Counted from the first letter of the stretch, positions 8,758 to 17,244 are shown. The stretch: DNA of 64,000 nt from Chryseobacterium viscerum (GCF_025949665.1 NZ_JAPDFT010000001.1:3038001-3102000); one strand, 5' to 3'. Notes: a model not told the origin generated them from the letters alone. Translations and numbers: made by a program.

Positions 8758-9459
8758 TTAAAGCCCCAAAACATCTTTCATTGCGAAGTTTCCTTTTTTA
8801 TCTTTAATCCATTCGGCAGCTACCACAGCTCCAAGGGCAAAACCGTTTCTGTTGAATGCAGTGTGCTTGATCTCAATTTCGTCTACTTCACTTCTGTAAT
8901 ATACGCTGTGAGTTCCCGGAACTTCATCTTCTCGTACTGCAAAAATACCCAGCTGTTTCCCTTCTGTTTCTTCCAGCTTCCAGGCGTCAAATTTCGGATT
9001 ATTTTGGATGATTCCTTCTGCAATGGAAATAGCAGTTCCACTTGGAGCATCTTTTTTGTGGATGTGGTGAATTTCTTCCAGCTGGCAAGAATATTCATCT
9101 ACATTTTTCATCAGATCTGCAAGTTTTTCATTTAGAGCAAAAAATAAATTTACTCCTAAACTAAAGTTGGAACCATATAAGAATGCTGTACCGTTTTCGA
9201 CAGCCAGTTTTTCTATTTCTTCCTTTTGATCCAGCCAGCCTGTAGTTCCACAGATTACCGGAATTTTATTTTCAAGACAAGCTTTGATGTTTTCAAATGC
9301 CACTTCCGGCAATGAGAATTCAATCACAACATCCGGATTATTAAGATTCTCAGCAGTTGGAGTTTCCTTAAGGCGGGCAACTACTTCATGACCTCTTTTC
9401 TGCGCGATCTCATCTATGATCTTACCCATTTTACCGTAACCAACTAATGCTATTTTCAT
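8758..9459 (-). CDS. dapB: 4-hydroxy-tetrahydrodipicolinate reductase
   Basis: 233 residues from the ATG giving MKIALVGYGKMGKII; an in-frame ATG 11 codons upstream would add MKAVFKNKKDY, which is not family-like. GYGKMG is the NAD(P)H-binding turn, CGTTGW and GSNFSLGVNL follow, and EIHHIHKKDAPSGTA carries the catalytic histidine and lysine. The enzyme makes tetrahydrodipicolinate for lysine and meso-diaminopimelate, so it feeds peptidoglycan synthesis. It lies in the par-DUF5683-dapB-lepB order that I recall as common in flavobacteria. Confidence 0.94.
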   Translation of the reverse strand: MKIALVGYGKMGKIIDEIAQKRGHEVVARLKETPTAENLNNPDVVIEFSLPEVAFENIKACLENKIPVICGTTGWLDQKEEIEKLAVENGTAFLYGSNFSLGVNLFFALNEKLADLMKNVDEYSCQLEEIHHIHKKDAPSGTAISIAEGIIQNNPKFDAWKLEETEGKQLGIFAVREDEVPGTHSVYYRSEVDEIEIKHTAFNRNGFALGAVVAAEWIKDKKGNFAMKDVLGL

Positions 9460-9520
9460 ATAATCTTTTTTATTTTTAAATACTGCTTTCAACCGGAGTC
9501 TTCTGCAGATATGTTGTCTT

Positions 9521-10159
9521 CTAAAATCTATAACTTAAACTGAACCCTGTTTTCGGAGCGCTGTATCCATACTGATCCTGAATAACTGATGGTTTAAAAA
9601 CCAAATCCGGGTCATGACGGCTTTCATAAAGGTGCGCATCTACTACAGCATCTACAATATTCAGAATATAAATAAGTCCTGTAATGGCAATGGCGTAGTC
9701 TCTTTGCCTCTTTGCTCTGTCCTGAGCGTTCCCCAATGCTCTTTTATCTAAAAACGGGTGGCTGTCCACAAATTCGTTAGGAGTACCATTAAGTTTAGCG
9801 ATGTAGTATTCGCGGTATTTTTTGTATTGGTTATCATTCCATACAGCAATACCTACTCCGGCTCCTACCGCACCCCAAACAATGGGAATCTTCCAGTATT
9901 TTTTGTTATAAAACTGTCCCAATCCCGGTAAAACAGCAGAATACAATCCTGCTCTGGTAGGGTTCAGCTTTATGGTTTTTACTGTGGGACCATTAGCTTT
10001 TTCAAGATCTTCAATGATCTTTGCTTCTGTTTTGCCAGGTTTTACCACACGGGATTCCTCTTTCGGAGGAGTCTGCATCCGAATGGTATCAATAGGTTTC
10101 ACTTGTGAATAGGCCAATGCAGCAATACACAAGAAAAATGTGAAAAATATTTTCTTCAT
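9521..10159 (-). CDS. DUF5683 membrane protein
   Basis: 212 residues with an N-terminal signal (cleavage near AYSQ). The conserved core is NPTRAGLYSAVLPGLGQFYN followed by KKYWKIPIVWGAVGAGVGIA, a hallmark of DUF5683; two further hydrophobic segments follow. Its ATG overlaps the parB stop by one base (TAATG), so it is coupled to parB. Function is not known; the placement between chromosome partitioning and cell-wall precursor genes suggests an envelope role. Confidence 0.82.
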   Translation of the reverse strand: MKKIFFTFFLCIAALAYSQVKPIDTIRMQTPPKEESRVVKPGKTEAKIIEDLEKANGPTVKTIKLNPTRAGLYSAVLPGLGQFYNKKYWKIPIVWGAVGAGVGIAVWNDNQYKKYREYYIAKLNGTPNEFVDSHPFLDKRALGNAQDRAKRQRDYAIAITGLIYILNIVDAVVDAHLYESRHDPDLVFKPSVIQDQYGYSAPKTGFSLSYRF

Positions 10160-11049
10160 TATTTAATATGGGATAAAATATATTCCAGCTCTTCTTCATT
10201 TTTGAAGTCCAGGACAATTTTACCTTTTTTACCATTTCCAGAAGATTTGATCTCTACTTTTACCTCCAAGATATCAGCGATTGTCTTCTGGGCTTTTTTA
10301 TAGTTATGGGAAAGCTCCACTTTTGCTTTTTTTGCAGCAGGAGACTTTGGATTCTTCAATGCAGCAGCTGCCTGCTCTGCCTGACGAACGTTTAATTTCT
10401 CTTTGATGATAAGCTCGAACAACACCTGCTGATCTTCTTCACTTTCAAGACTGATGATTGCTCTTCCGTGTCCTGCAGAAATCTCACCGCTTCTGATGGC
10501 ATTCTGAATATCCGGGTTTAGTCTTAATAGTCTGATAGAATTGGTAATGGTACTTCTATCCTTTCCTATTCTCTGGCTCAGATTTTCCTGCGTAAGACCT
10601 ATTTCCTCTAAAAGCCTATGATAAGTAAGTGCAATTTCGATGGCATCAAGATCTTCTCTCTGAATATTTTCAACAAGAGCCATCTCAAGAAGTTCCTGAT
10701 CATTCACTAAACGGATATAGGCAGGAATAGTCGTTAATCCTGCAATTTTGGTTGCTCTGTAACGTCTTTCCCCGGAAATGATCTCAAACTTTTCACCGTC
10801 TTTTCTCAGGGTAATCGGTTGGATTACTCCCAGGTTTTCAATTGACTGTGCAAGTTCGTTTAATGCTTTTTCATCAAAATAAGTTCTCGGCTGCGTCGGG
10901 TTCGGATAGATATCTTCAAGTGCAACTTCTACAATATTTCCAACAAACTTATCTGCTCCTTCATCAGTAGCTGAATTGACAGTTGCTTTAGATTCTGCGC
11001 TTAAAATGGCGCCCAATCCGCGTCCCATAGCTCTTTTTTTGTCCTTCAT
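10159..11049 (-). CDS. parB: Chromosome-partitioning protein ParB
   Basis: 296 residues. The N-terminus KKRAMGRGLGAIL is the ParA-interacting segment. The ParB/Srx CTPase domain shows IYPNPTQPRTYFDEKALNEL and then GERRYRATKIAGL; the helix-turn-helix is LTQENLSQRIGKDRSTITNSIRLL (about 144-170); the C-terminus is a dimerisation region. It loads on parS and slides, driving origin segregation with ParA. parA lies 69 bases upstream on the same strand. Confidence 0.95.
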   Translation of the reverse strand: MKDKKRAMGRGLGAILSAESKATVNSATDEGADKFVGNIVEVALEDIYPNPTQPRTYFDEKALNELAQSIENLGVIQPITLRKDGEKFEIISGERRYRATKIAGLTTIPAYIRLVNDQELLEMALVENIQREDLDAIEIALTYHRLLEEIGLTQENLSQRIGKDRSTITNSIRLLRLNPDIQNAIRSGEISAGHGRAIISLESEEDQQVLFELIIKEKLNVRQAEQAAAALKNPKSPAAKKAKVELSHNYKKAQKTIADILEVKVEIKSSGNGKKGKIVLDFKNEEELEYILSHIK

Positions 11050-11055
11050 AGATAT

Positions 11056-11117
11056 AATTGATAAATGATATTTGATAAGTGGTGGCTAGCATCCACCTAT
11101 TGGCCATTTATTATTAA
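11056..11117. repeat. Imperfect hairpin repeat between parA and parB
   Basis: Arms ATAAATGATatttgATAAGTGGTGG and CCACCTATTggcCATTTATTAT around a CTAGCAT loop. It resembles the hairpins at 8653 and 44021. It fills the parA-parB spacer and might act as a processing or attenuation site; that is speculative. Confidence 0.5.
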
Positions 11118-11118
11118 T

Positions 11119-11892
11119 TTAATTCTTTATTAAGTTTTCGTTCCTCAAAAGAACTTCTTCAGCTAACTGAATATACTGAACAGCTCCTTTACTTTCTGCA
11201 TCATAATTCAGAATACTTTCTCCAAAACTTGGTGCTTCACTCAGCCTTACGTTTCTGCTGATAATGGTTTCAAAAACCATTTCCGGAAAGTGAAGATTCA
11301 CTTCTTCCACTACCTGATTGGATAGCCTCAACCGGCTGTCATACATCGTAAGAAGAAGACCTTCAATTCCAAGATCTTTATTGTGGATCTTCTGAACATT
11401 TTTAACGGTATTCAAAAGTTTCCCAAGTCCTTCTAATGCAAAATACTCACACTGGATCGGAATAATTACAGAGTCTGCTGCTGTAAGAGCATTAACTGTA
11501 ATAAGGCCTAAACTCGGCGCACAGTCGATAATGATATAGTCATAATCGTCTCTTACACTGGCCAGCGCTTTTCTCAGCATATACTCACGGTCCTCCTTGT
11601 CTACCAATTCAATTTCCGCAGCTACCAGGTCGATATGCGACGGAATAATATCCAGGTTCGGAGTCGCAGTTCTTTTGATGCAAACCCTTGTTTCTGCACT
11701 ATGCTCCAAAAGATTATATGTAGAATACTGAACATCTTCAACACCCAGGCCGGATGTAGCATTCGCCTGAGGATCAGCATCAATGATTAATATTCTTTTT
11801 TCCAATACTCCTAATGCTGCCGCCAAGTTTACAGCGGTGGTAGTTTTACCAACGCCTCCTTTTTGATTAGCAATACCTATGATTTTTGCCAT
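11119..11892 (-). CDS. parA: Chromosome-partitioning ATPase ParA
   Basis: 257 residues from the ATG giving MAKIIGIANQ; the longer frame starting seven codons upstream lies close to the promoter -7 box and adds a non-family MKLKVLI. The deviant Walker A is KGGVGKTT, followed by the Walker A' segment (IIDADPQANAT) and IIDCAPSLGLITVNAL. The ATPase forms nucleoid-bound gradients that move ParB-parS. Upstream of parB, one transcript is likely. Confidence 0.95.
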   Translation of the reverse strand: MAKIIGIANQKGGVGKTTTAVNLAAALGVLEKRILIIDADPQANATSGLGVEDVQYSTYNLLEHSAETRVCIKRTATPNLDIIPSHIDLVAAEIELVDKEDREYMLRKALASVRDDYDYIIIDCAPSLGLITVNALTAADSVIIPIQCEYFALEGLGKLLNTVKNVQKIHNKDLGIEGLLLTMYDSRLRLSNQVVEEVNLHFPEMVFETIISRNVRLSEAPSFGESILNYDAESKGAVQYIQLAEEVLLRNENLIKN

Positions 11893-11910
11893 TATTAGAA
11901 CTTTAAGTTT

Positions 11911-11918
11911 CAAAAATA
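11911..11918 (-). promoter_or_regulatory. Putative -7 box (TATTTTTG) of parA
   Basis: Minus-strand TAnnTTTG match 18 bases upstream of the chosen parA start. No good -33 TTTG at 19-21 bases, so moderate support only. Confidence 0.5.
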
Positions 11919-12002
11919 CACTTTTTTCTTTGCTCTCGGTGAGTGGGGAAAATCAAAATTGAGTTAAAATATTGTTAATAAGCAATTTATCGATAAAAAA
12001 AA

Positions 12003-12032
12003 TTATCCACAAAAAAAAATCTTTGTGGATAA
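12003..12032. other. Inverted repeat made of two perfect DnaA-box matches; also terminator-like
   Basis: TTATCCACAAA (12003-12013) and TTTGTGGATAA (12022-12032) form an 11-bp stem. Each arm holds a consensus DnaA box TTATCCACA. On the minus strand the hairpin follows the tonB stop by about 25 bases and precedes a T-run, so a rho-independent terminator is the simplest reading. A palindrome TTTATCGATAAA at 11987-11998 and very AT-rich flanks next to parAB keep an origin-associated role open. Confidence 0.6.
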
Positions 12033-12056
12033 CTATTTAAAATGTGTTTTTTCGTA

Positions 12057-12902
12057 TTAATTATCAAACTTCATTGAAATAGGAAATTTGAAATAACTTC
12101 TTACGAATTCTCCTTTTTTGTTTTTGGCTGGAATCCATTTTCCTTTGCTTGAGATGTTTTTAATTGTTCTCATGGCCTCACTGTTAAAGTCGGCATTGGT
12201 TCCATTAGCTTTTACCCCTGAGATGGTTCCGTCCATTTCTACAATAAAGGTAACTGTCGTTTTTACAACATCTTCTGATTCAAATCCTGAACCATCGAAG
12301 TTGTTCATTACTTTATTTCTGAAGGAGTCTATTCCTCCTGTAAAACTAGCTTCTACACTTAATTCCGTTTCAATCTTTTTAGGATCTGCTTTTTCAACTA
12401 CCGGATCTGCTTTTACTGCAGGTGGACCATCGCCCCCAATCACACGAGGTACAATCGGAATATAGGTTGTATTTAGAGTTTCTTTACCTTCCGATGTTTG
12501 TGTGCTTGCTACTGCATTCGTTTTATCCTCAACTTCTTTTTCATTGGTGACAATCGCTTTAGGCTCTGGTATTCTGTCATCATATGTCTTTACAGCAGGT
12601 GCCGGTGGAGTTGGCTTTACAATTTGTACTGGCTGATCTTTCGGCTTTTCCACATCTTGAATCTCAATTACATGCGGAAGATTATATACAGTTCCTGTAG
12701 GGGCTTCTACAGGTTTGAATGCAGAAATCACAAACGGTGTAATGGATACTGCAGCCATTAAACTTGCTCCGATAAAAAGCGCTTTGGTTAATATTCTATC
12801 TGATTCGTTTCTTAATGCATAGGCACCATATTCTTTATTGCGGTGCTCAAAGAGAACCTCGTTAAAACGAAATTCCTGGTTTTGATTATGTTGTTTCATC
12901 AC
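12057..12902 (-). CDS. tonB: Energy transducer TonB
   Basis: 281 residues. The N-terminus FNEVLFEHRNKEYGAYALRN is the Bacteroidota TonB signature, followed by one membrane helix (about 44-64), a Pro/Lys/Glu-rich periplasmic spacer and a C-terminal TonB domain (VTFIVEMDGTISGVKANGT, then KGKWIPAKNKKGEFVRSYF). It couples the inner-membrane proton gradient to outer-membrane receptors. No exbB/exbD lies beside it, so it works with subunits encoded elsewhere. A 12-bp palindrome CTTATCGATAAG sits at 12952-12963 upstream. Confidence 0.92.
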   Translation of the reverse strand: MMKQHNQNQEFRFNEVLFEHRNKEYGAYALRNESDRILTKALFIGASLMAAVSITPFVISAFKPVEAPTGTVYNLPHVIEIQDVEKPKDQPVQIVKPTPPAPAVKTYDDRIPEPKAIVTNEKEVEDKTNAVASTQTSEGKETLNTTYIPIVPRVIGGDGPPAVKADPVVEKADPKKIETELSVEASFTGGIDSFRNKVMNNFDGSGFESEDVVKTTVTFIVEMDGTISGVKANGTNADFNSEAMRTIKNISSKGKWIPAKNKKGEFVRSYFKFPISMKFDN

Positions 12903-13133
12903 TACTACTTTTTTAAACTGTTAAAAATTTTGATTATTAGTTTTGTTAGCTCTTATCGATAAGCAATGTTGTAATATCAAAACATCTGCCAAAATTTTAG
13001 CAAAACAACATAATATTAGAAAATTTTATGATAATGCTTAAAATTTAACATTTGTAAATAGAAAATGTACACAGATAAACAAACCTATTTTTGATGAAAA
13101 TAAATAAGAGTAAAACACACAAATAACAGAAAA

Positions 13134-13427
13134 CTAGCTTGGTATAAGCATAAGGAGAAGAGTAAGCGGTATTAATAATCCCAGCGTATTAATAATAATG
13201 AGAATAATAGAACTGATCTTTGTTTTTGAATAACTTTTAGCCGCAAAATAAATAGCACCTATGCTAAAAACCAAACTGCAGACAATAAAAAGTATCAATA
13301 AAAAATCTGAACTTACGTTGAATGGCAGCCATAAATACACAATAAATAAAACAGCATAGGCAATGGTAAGATATAAGCTGATCACAATATTGTCCAGAAA
13401 ACGCTGGGGTATTTTATTTTCTTCCAT
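13134..13427 (-). CDS. Small three-helix membrane protein, unknown function
   Basis: 97 residues, mostly hydrophobic, with helices at about 14-35, 40-62 and 72-95 and short charged ends (MEENKIPQRFLDN at the start). No family recognised. The start ATG is followed by a plausible soluble N-terminus. It stands alone between tonB and purA. Confidence 0.6.
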   Translation of the reverse strand: MEENKIPQRFLDNIVISLYLTIAYAVLFIVYLWLPFNVSSDFLLILFIVCSLVFSIGAIYFAAKSYSKTKISSIILIIINTLGLLIPLTLLLMLIPS

Positions 13428-13492
13428 AATTTTTCTTATTTACACTTTTGCTTTAATACAAAAGTATACAAAAATTCAAGACTGGAATTAAG

Positions 13493-13527
13493 CATCTTTG
13501 TCAAGGTTTAAAACCTTGACAAAGATG
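13493..13527. repeat. Perfect 17-bp-arm palindrome
   Basis: CATCTTTGTCAAGGTTT and its exact reverse complement are separated by one base. No T-run follows directly, and a separate purA terminator stands 30 bases away, so this looks like a REP-type dispersed palindrome rather than a terminator. Confidence 0.7.
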
Positions 13528-13556
13528 TGATAAACTGGTAAAAGAAATTTTTAAAC

Positions 13557-13592
13557 AAAAAAAGAGACTACCCAATGATAGTCTCTTTTTTA
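13557..13592 (-). terminator. Rho-independent terminator of purA (bidirectional)
   Basis: Stem AAAGAGACTA/TAGTCTCTTT with an eight-base loop, A-run on one side and T-run on the other; it starts 18 bases beyond the purA stop. Confidence 0.9.
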
Positions 13593-13609
13593 TTTTATGT
13601 CTAAGAATA

Positions 13610-14896
13610 TTAGAATAATTCTTTTCTGATAATGTTCTGACTTCTTTCAGGACCTACAGAAACCAAGTATACATTGATTCCTAAATATTTCTCAATAAAC
13701 TCGATGTATTTCTGAGCGTTATCAGGAAGCTCATCATAGCTTCTTGCTTTTGTAATATCTTCGCTCCAACCTGGCAAATCATGATAGATTGGCTCATAGT
13801 TGTATAATTTCTCTGTAGATGAAGTGAAATAATCAATAACTTTTCCATCTTCAGTTTTGTAATGAGTAACGATTTTAAGGTTTTCAATTCCTGTAAGAAC
13901 GTCAAGCTTCGTAATCACAAGGTTGTTGATTCCGTTGATCATACAAGCATGCTTCAAAGAAACAAGGTCTAACCAGCCTGTTCTTCTTGGTCTTCCTGTA
14001 GTAGCTCCGAATTCACCACCGATCTGTCTGATTTTTTCACCCAGTTCGTTATCCAGTTCGGAAGGGAAAGGTCCGTTTCCTACTCTTGTACAGTAAGCTT
14101 TTGCTACTCCGATAAGGTTCTGAAGTGAAGTTGGCGGAACACCAGCACCTGTACAAACTCCTCCTGTAGACGGAGAAGAAGAAGTTACATATGGATATGT
14201 ACCAAAGTCGATATCAAGCATTAACGCCTGAGCTCCTTCAAACAATACATTTTTACCGTCTCTGATCGCTTCGTTCAATTCTAATTCAGTATCAACGATT
14301 CTGTCCTGAAGCTGCTTTCCGATTTCCAAATATTCGTTGTAGATTTCTTCAACGTCTAAAGTTGGTTTTCCGTAATATTTTTCAAAAAGAGAGTTCTTAA
14401 CTTTTAAGTTTTTCTCAATTTTATCTCTTAAAATTTCAGGATTTAAAAGGTCTACCATTCTAATCCCGACTCTTGCAATTTTATCTTCATAGCAAGGTCC
14501 GATTCCTTTTTTGGTAGTTCCGATCTGAGTTCCTCCGTGTTCCTCTTCACGGTAAGTATCCAAAAGGATGTGGTAAGGCATGATTACATGCGCTCTTCTG
14601 CTGATAAAGATATGATCTGATCTCAAGCCTTTGCTCTCAATCTGACCAACTTCTTTAATGAAAGACTTAGGGTTTACCACTACTCCGTTCGCAATGATAC
14701 ATTTCCCTTTGCATTGAAGAACTCCTGAAGGAAGAAGGTGTAGAACGAATTTTTCATCACCCACATAAACCGTGTGACCAGCGTTGTCTCCACCCTGGAA
14801 ACGTACTACATAGTCCGATTTTGCTGATAAAACATCCGTGATTTTTCCTTTGCCTTCATCTCCGTACTGAAGACCTACAACTACATAAGTTGACAT
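13610..14896 (-). CDS. purA: Adenylosuccinate synthetase
   Basis: 428 residues, normal family length. N-terminal GTP loop VGLQYGDEGKGKITD with the catalytic aspartate, then GGDNAGHTVYV with the catalytic histidine; later GTTKKGIGPCYEDK, TSSSPSTGGVCTGAGVPP and TGRPRRTGWLDL. It joins IMP and aspartate using GTP in AMP synthesis. Monocistronic: it has its own promoter and terminator. aspA, an aspartate-consuming enzyme, is elsewhere in the window and not linked. Confidence 0.97.
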   Translation of the reverse strand: MSTYVVVGLQYGDEGKGKITDVLSAKSDYVVRFQGGDNAGHTVYVGDEKFVLHLLPSGVLQCKGKCIIANGVVVNPKSFIKEVGQIESKGLRSDHIFISRRAHVIMPYHILLDTYREEEHGGTQIGTTKKGIGPCYEDKIARVGIRMVDLLNPEILRDKIEKNLKVKNSLFEKYYGKPTLDVEEIYNEYLEIGKQLQDRIVDTELELNEAIRDGKNVLFEGAQALMLDIDFGTYPYVTSSSPSTGGVCTGAGVPPTSLQNLIGVAKAYCTRVGNGPFPSELDNELGEKIRQIGGEFGATTGRPRRTGWLDLVSLKHACMINGINNLVITKLDVLTGIENLKIVTHYKTEDGKVIDYFTSSTEKLYNYEPIYHDLPGWSEDITKARSYDELPDNAQKYIEFIEKYLGINVYLVSVGPERSQNIIRKELF

Positions 14897-14922
14897 ATTT
14901 TACTTTTGTTTTTAGATTCGTG

Positions 14923-14954
14923 CAAAATTACTTTTAAAAAATTGGGTGAGCAAA
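14923..14954 (-). promoter_or_regulatory. purA promoter (TTTG-N20-TAATTTTG)
   Basis: On the minus strand, TTTG (14951-14954) and TAATTTTG (14923-14930) are separated by exactly 20 bases, matching the Bacteroidota sigma-A consensus. Predicted transcription start near 14917, giving a leader of about 20 bases. Confidence 0.8.
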
Positions 14955-15066
14955 TTTGTGGTGGATTTTATTTTTAGTTGGGGTGGAAATCATATAGTTG
15001 AAATAATCTTGATGAGTATATAATTTAATTATAATAATTATTTTTTTCATTAATATTTGTTATTTT

Positions 15067-15074
15067 TATATTTG
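15067..15074 (+). promoter_or_regulatory. Putative -7 box (TATATTTG) of the two-gene islet
   Basis: TAnnTTTG match 43 bases upstream of the first islet gene in a very AT-rich stretch; no clear -33 element. Confidence 0.5.
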
Positions 15075-15117
15075 ATTCTCCTCATAAATAATTTTAAATT
15101 AAAAATTCCTAACTCTC

Positions 15118-15396
15118 ATGTATGAAATTCATAAAGATATTCCAGACTATTCAGCTAAGAACAATAAAAGTTCCGTTATGCTAAATCCTAATAAAACTAT
15201 ATATCCATATTCCATCACTTACCCTATAGAATGGAAAGGATTTGTGGCAGGAGTTCCAGTAACAATCATTCAAAAAGGTGAAAGTTCGTCTTTTATTGAC
15301 GATTATGATTTTGGAAACCTACCTCCATTAATATCAAATTTAAAGCATAGTGTTGTGGAAGTAATTGACAATTATTTAAAAAGAATGCTAGACTAA
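15118..15396 (+). CDS. Hypothetical protein, 92 residues
   Basis: No family recognised. The sequence is soluble, with an acidic stretch (SFIDDYDFGNLPPLISNL) and a C-terminal helix (LKHSVVEVIDNYLKRML). Codon use and flanks are markedly more AT-rich than purA or the hydrolase on either side. It lies 62 bases upstream of a HEPN/MltR-like gene and has a -7 box in front, so the two may form an accessory operon. It may be a partner of the downstream protein; that is inference from position only. Confidence 0.6.
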   Translation: MYEIHKDIPDYSAKNNKSSVMLNPNKTIYPYSITYPIEWKGFVAGVPVTIIQKGESSSFIDDYDFGNLPPLISNLKHSVVEVIDNYLKRMLD

Positions 15397-15458
15397 TAAG
15401 AATTACTATTAATAAACAATTTTTAACAAAAAAATATATAAAGACTAAATATAAACAC

Positions 15459-16094
15459 ATGGAACATCAAACTCCAAGAGCCTTAGTCATTGAAAAAGGA
15501 GTAGAATTAGAAGCTGGAATATCATCATTATTAGGATTACTTCTTGATATTGATATTGACAATTCACTTTCACTTGGCTCTAAAAACACCTCATTAAGCC
15601 TAAACTCTAAAGTAAATTTACTGAGTGATTTAAAATTTATTCCCAAAGAAATAATTTGGCAATTTCAAACATTTACAGAAATAAGGAATAAATTCGCCCA
15701 TTTACACACTGTGAATTCCTTTGAAAAATGTTTTGAAATATTAAAAGATAAAAGGAAAAAATTTTTAGAAACATTTGGGGATAAAATTGAAGAACAAGAA
15801 AATGAAGAAATAAAACTTTCAATTTGCTTTTCTATTCTTTGTTTAAGTCTAGGTACTTGGCTACAAATGATTCTTAGTAAAATGTCATTTAATAAATCTC
15901 AAGATTTGAAAAAAACCTATGCAATAGAATCAATGAGAAACTTTTTCATGATTCCTGAAGATAAAAAAGAAGTATTGAAGGAACATTTAAAATTTGTGGA
16001 TAAATTAATAAATGATATCGAAATTGACCAAGATTTCGTCGATACTGTGAAAATCATTAAGGAAACAAATTTTCAAGATTCAACGGAAAAATAA
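15459..16094 (+). CDS. HEPN/MltR-like helical protein
   Basis: 211 residues, all-helical. Residues 10-85 (LVIEKGVELEAGISSLLGLL, then LSLNSKVNLLSDL) end with EIRNKFAH, where R76 and H81 form an R-x4-H motif as in HEPN RNases; the layout also recalls MltR-like proteins whose sequences show IRN-x-FAH. No signal peptide or membrane helix is convincing. With its small AT-rich upstream partner it resembles a horizontally acquired two-gene unit, possibly toxin-antitoxin-like or defence-related. Catalysis is not established; MltR homologues are not known nucleases. Confidence 0.6.
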   Translation: MEHQTPRALVIEKGVELEAGISSLLGLLLDIDIDNSLSLGSKNTSLSLNSKVNLLSDLKFIPKEIIWQFQTFTEIRNKFAHLHTVNSFEKCFEILKDKRKKFLETFGDKIEEQENEEIKLSICFSILCLSLGTWLQMILSKMSFNKSQDLKKTYAIESMRNFFMIPEDKKEVLKEHLKFVDKLINDIEIDQDFVDTVKIIKETNFQDSTEK

Positions 16095-16139
16095 AAAAGA
16101 GAAACTATCTTAACATTAACTCAATCTCTCACTAAAAAA

Positions 16140-16203
16140 TAACCAACAAAAATCTCATAGTAATATTTAATAGGGTTTACAAAGTTTATTTTTTGTTGGT
16201 TTA
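16140..16203. repeat. Inverted repeat downstream of the islet
   Basis: AACCAACAAAAA and TTTTTTGTTGGTTT face each other across about 38 bases just past the HEPN-like gene. It could be a long-loop terminator or mark the islet edge. Confidence 0.5.
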
Positions 16204-16238
16204 TCAAGAATAATTATATTGGAAGCTTTATTATTCTC

Positions 16239-16246
16239 TATATTTG
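16239..16246 (+). promoter_or_regulatory. Putative -7 box (TATATTTG) of the alpha/beta hydrolase gene
   Basis: TAnnTTTG match ending 22 bases before the ATG; an upstream TTG lies at 16219-16221 with a 17-base spacer, slightly short. Confidence 0.6.
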
Positions 16247-16268
16247 ATAAGCACCTAAACAAATTTCC

Positions 16269-17195
16269 ATGCCAGTATTCCAGATATCATCATACCTCCC
16301 ATCAAAAATAAACAACGAGTCCCAGCTTTTCCACACTCTGTTTTCCCCGGAAACAACAAAAGCCACCCTTCTCATTGTTCACGGCATGCAGGAACACAGT
16401 GGAAGATATGCTGAAATTGCAGAATATTTTGCGGCTCATGACATTGCTGTATTAACGTATGATCATCTGGGACATGGAAAATCTGTAAAAGAGAAAAAGG
16501 ATATTGGTTTCTTTCAGCTTGAAAAACCGGATGAAAGACTTGTTGCAGACGCAGAAATGATGGCGGATCATCTTGCTGAGCCGTTTCCAGATGTTCCTCA
16601 TTTTATTTTGGGACATTCTATGGGATCTTTTATTACCCGCTGTCTTCTTCAGAAGGCAAGCAATAAATTTTCAGGAGCTATCATTACAGGAACCGGCGGA
16701 CCTTTACCGGGAATAGATGTATTAAGAGGTTATTTATCATTAGCTACAGCCATTGCGCCTCGTCACCGTACTTTCTTGAATTCTGTTTTTACCAGTGTCA
16801 ATAACAAGCATTTTAAAAAGGATAAAGATTTCAGTGATACCTGCTGGCTGAGTGTAAATCAAAAAAACCGAAAAGCTTTTGAACAGGATGAACTTTGCGG
16901 AATTCCGTTCACTCATAATGCTTTTTATACTTTATTTACCATTTATAAAAAAGCTACAGCAAGGAATTGGGCTTCTTCTATTTCAAAGTCATTTCCTTTT
17001 TTATTTGTAAGCGGGCAGAATGATCCGATTGGTAATTTTGGAAAAGGTGTGATGCATACTGTAAACAACTTAAAAACTGACGGCTTCCAGCATGTAGACG
17101 TAAAAATCTATCCGGATATGCGTCATGAGATTCTGAATGAGGAAATACGGGAAGAAGTGTTGAAGGAAATCTCTAATTGGATTTCAAAATATTAA
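16269..17195 (+). CDS. Alpha/beta hydrolase, monoacylglycerol lipase/lysophospholipase type
   Basis: 308 residues. LLIVHGMQEHSGRYAEIAEYF (35-55) is the oxyanion-hole region of the monoglyceride-lipase subgroup; DHLGHGKS follows; the nucleophile elbow is GHSMG with S117; the acid is probably in FVSGQNDPIGNFG and the catalytic histidine in YPDMRHEILNE. No signal peptide, so cytoplasmic or membrane-associated. It likely hydrolyses monoacylglycerols or lysophospholipids; substrate is not determinable. Followed by a degenerate CGCAGATT repeat and a P-loop gene. Confidence 0.9.
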   Translation: MPVFQISSYLPSKINNESQLFHTLFSPETTKATLLIVHGMQEHSGRYAEIAEYFAAHDIAVLTYDHLGHGKSVKEKKDIGFFQLEKPDERLVADAEMMADHLAEPFPDVPHFILGHSMGSFITRCLLQKASNKFSGAIITGTGGPLPGIDVLRGYLSLATAIAPRHRTFLNSVFTSVNNKHFKKDKDFSDTCWLSVNQKNRKAFEQDELCGIPFTHNAFYTLFTIYKKATARNWASSISKSFPFLFVSGQNDPIGNFGKGVMHTVNNLKTDGFQHVDVKIYPDMRHEILNEEIREEVLKEISNWISKY

Positions 17196-17198
17196 AAT

Positions 17199-17233
17199 AT
17201 CTCGCAGATTATAGAGATTTCGCAGATTTAATG
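17199..17233. repeat. Degenerate CGCAGATT tandem repeat
   Basis: TCTCGCAGATTATAGAGATT followed by TCGCAGATTTA: the word CGCAGATT occurs twice in 30 bases between two genes. Likely a dispersed intergenic element; no terminator is visible here. Confidence 0.45.
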
Positions 17234-17244
17234 AATAAGAAATT

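Noticed and set aside
13557..13592. Hairpin near purA as a regulatory RNA
   Set aside because: Position right after the purA stop with a T-run makes it an ordinary terminator.
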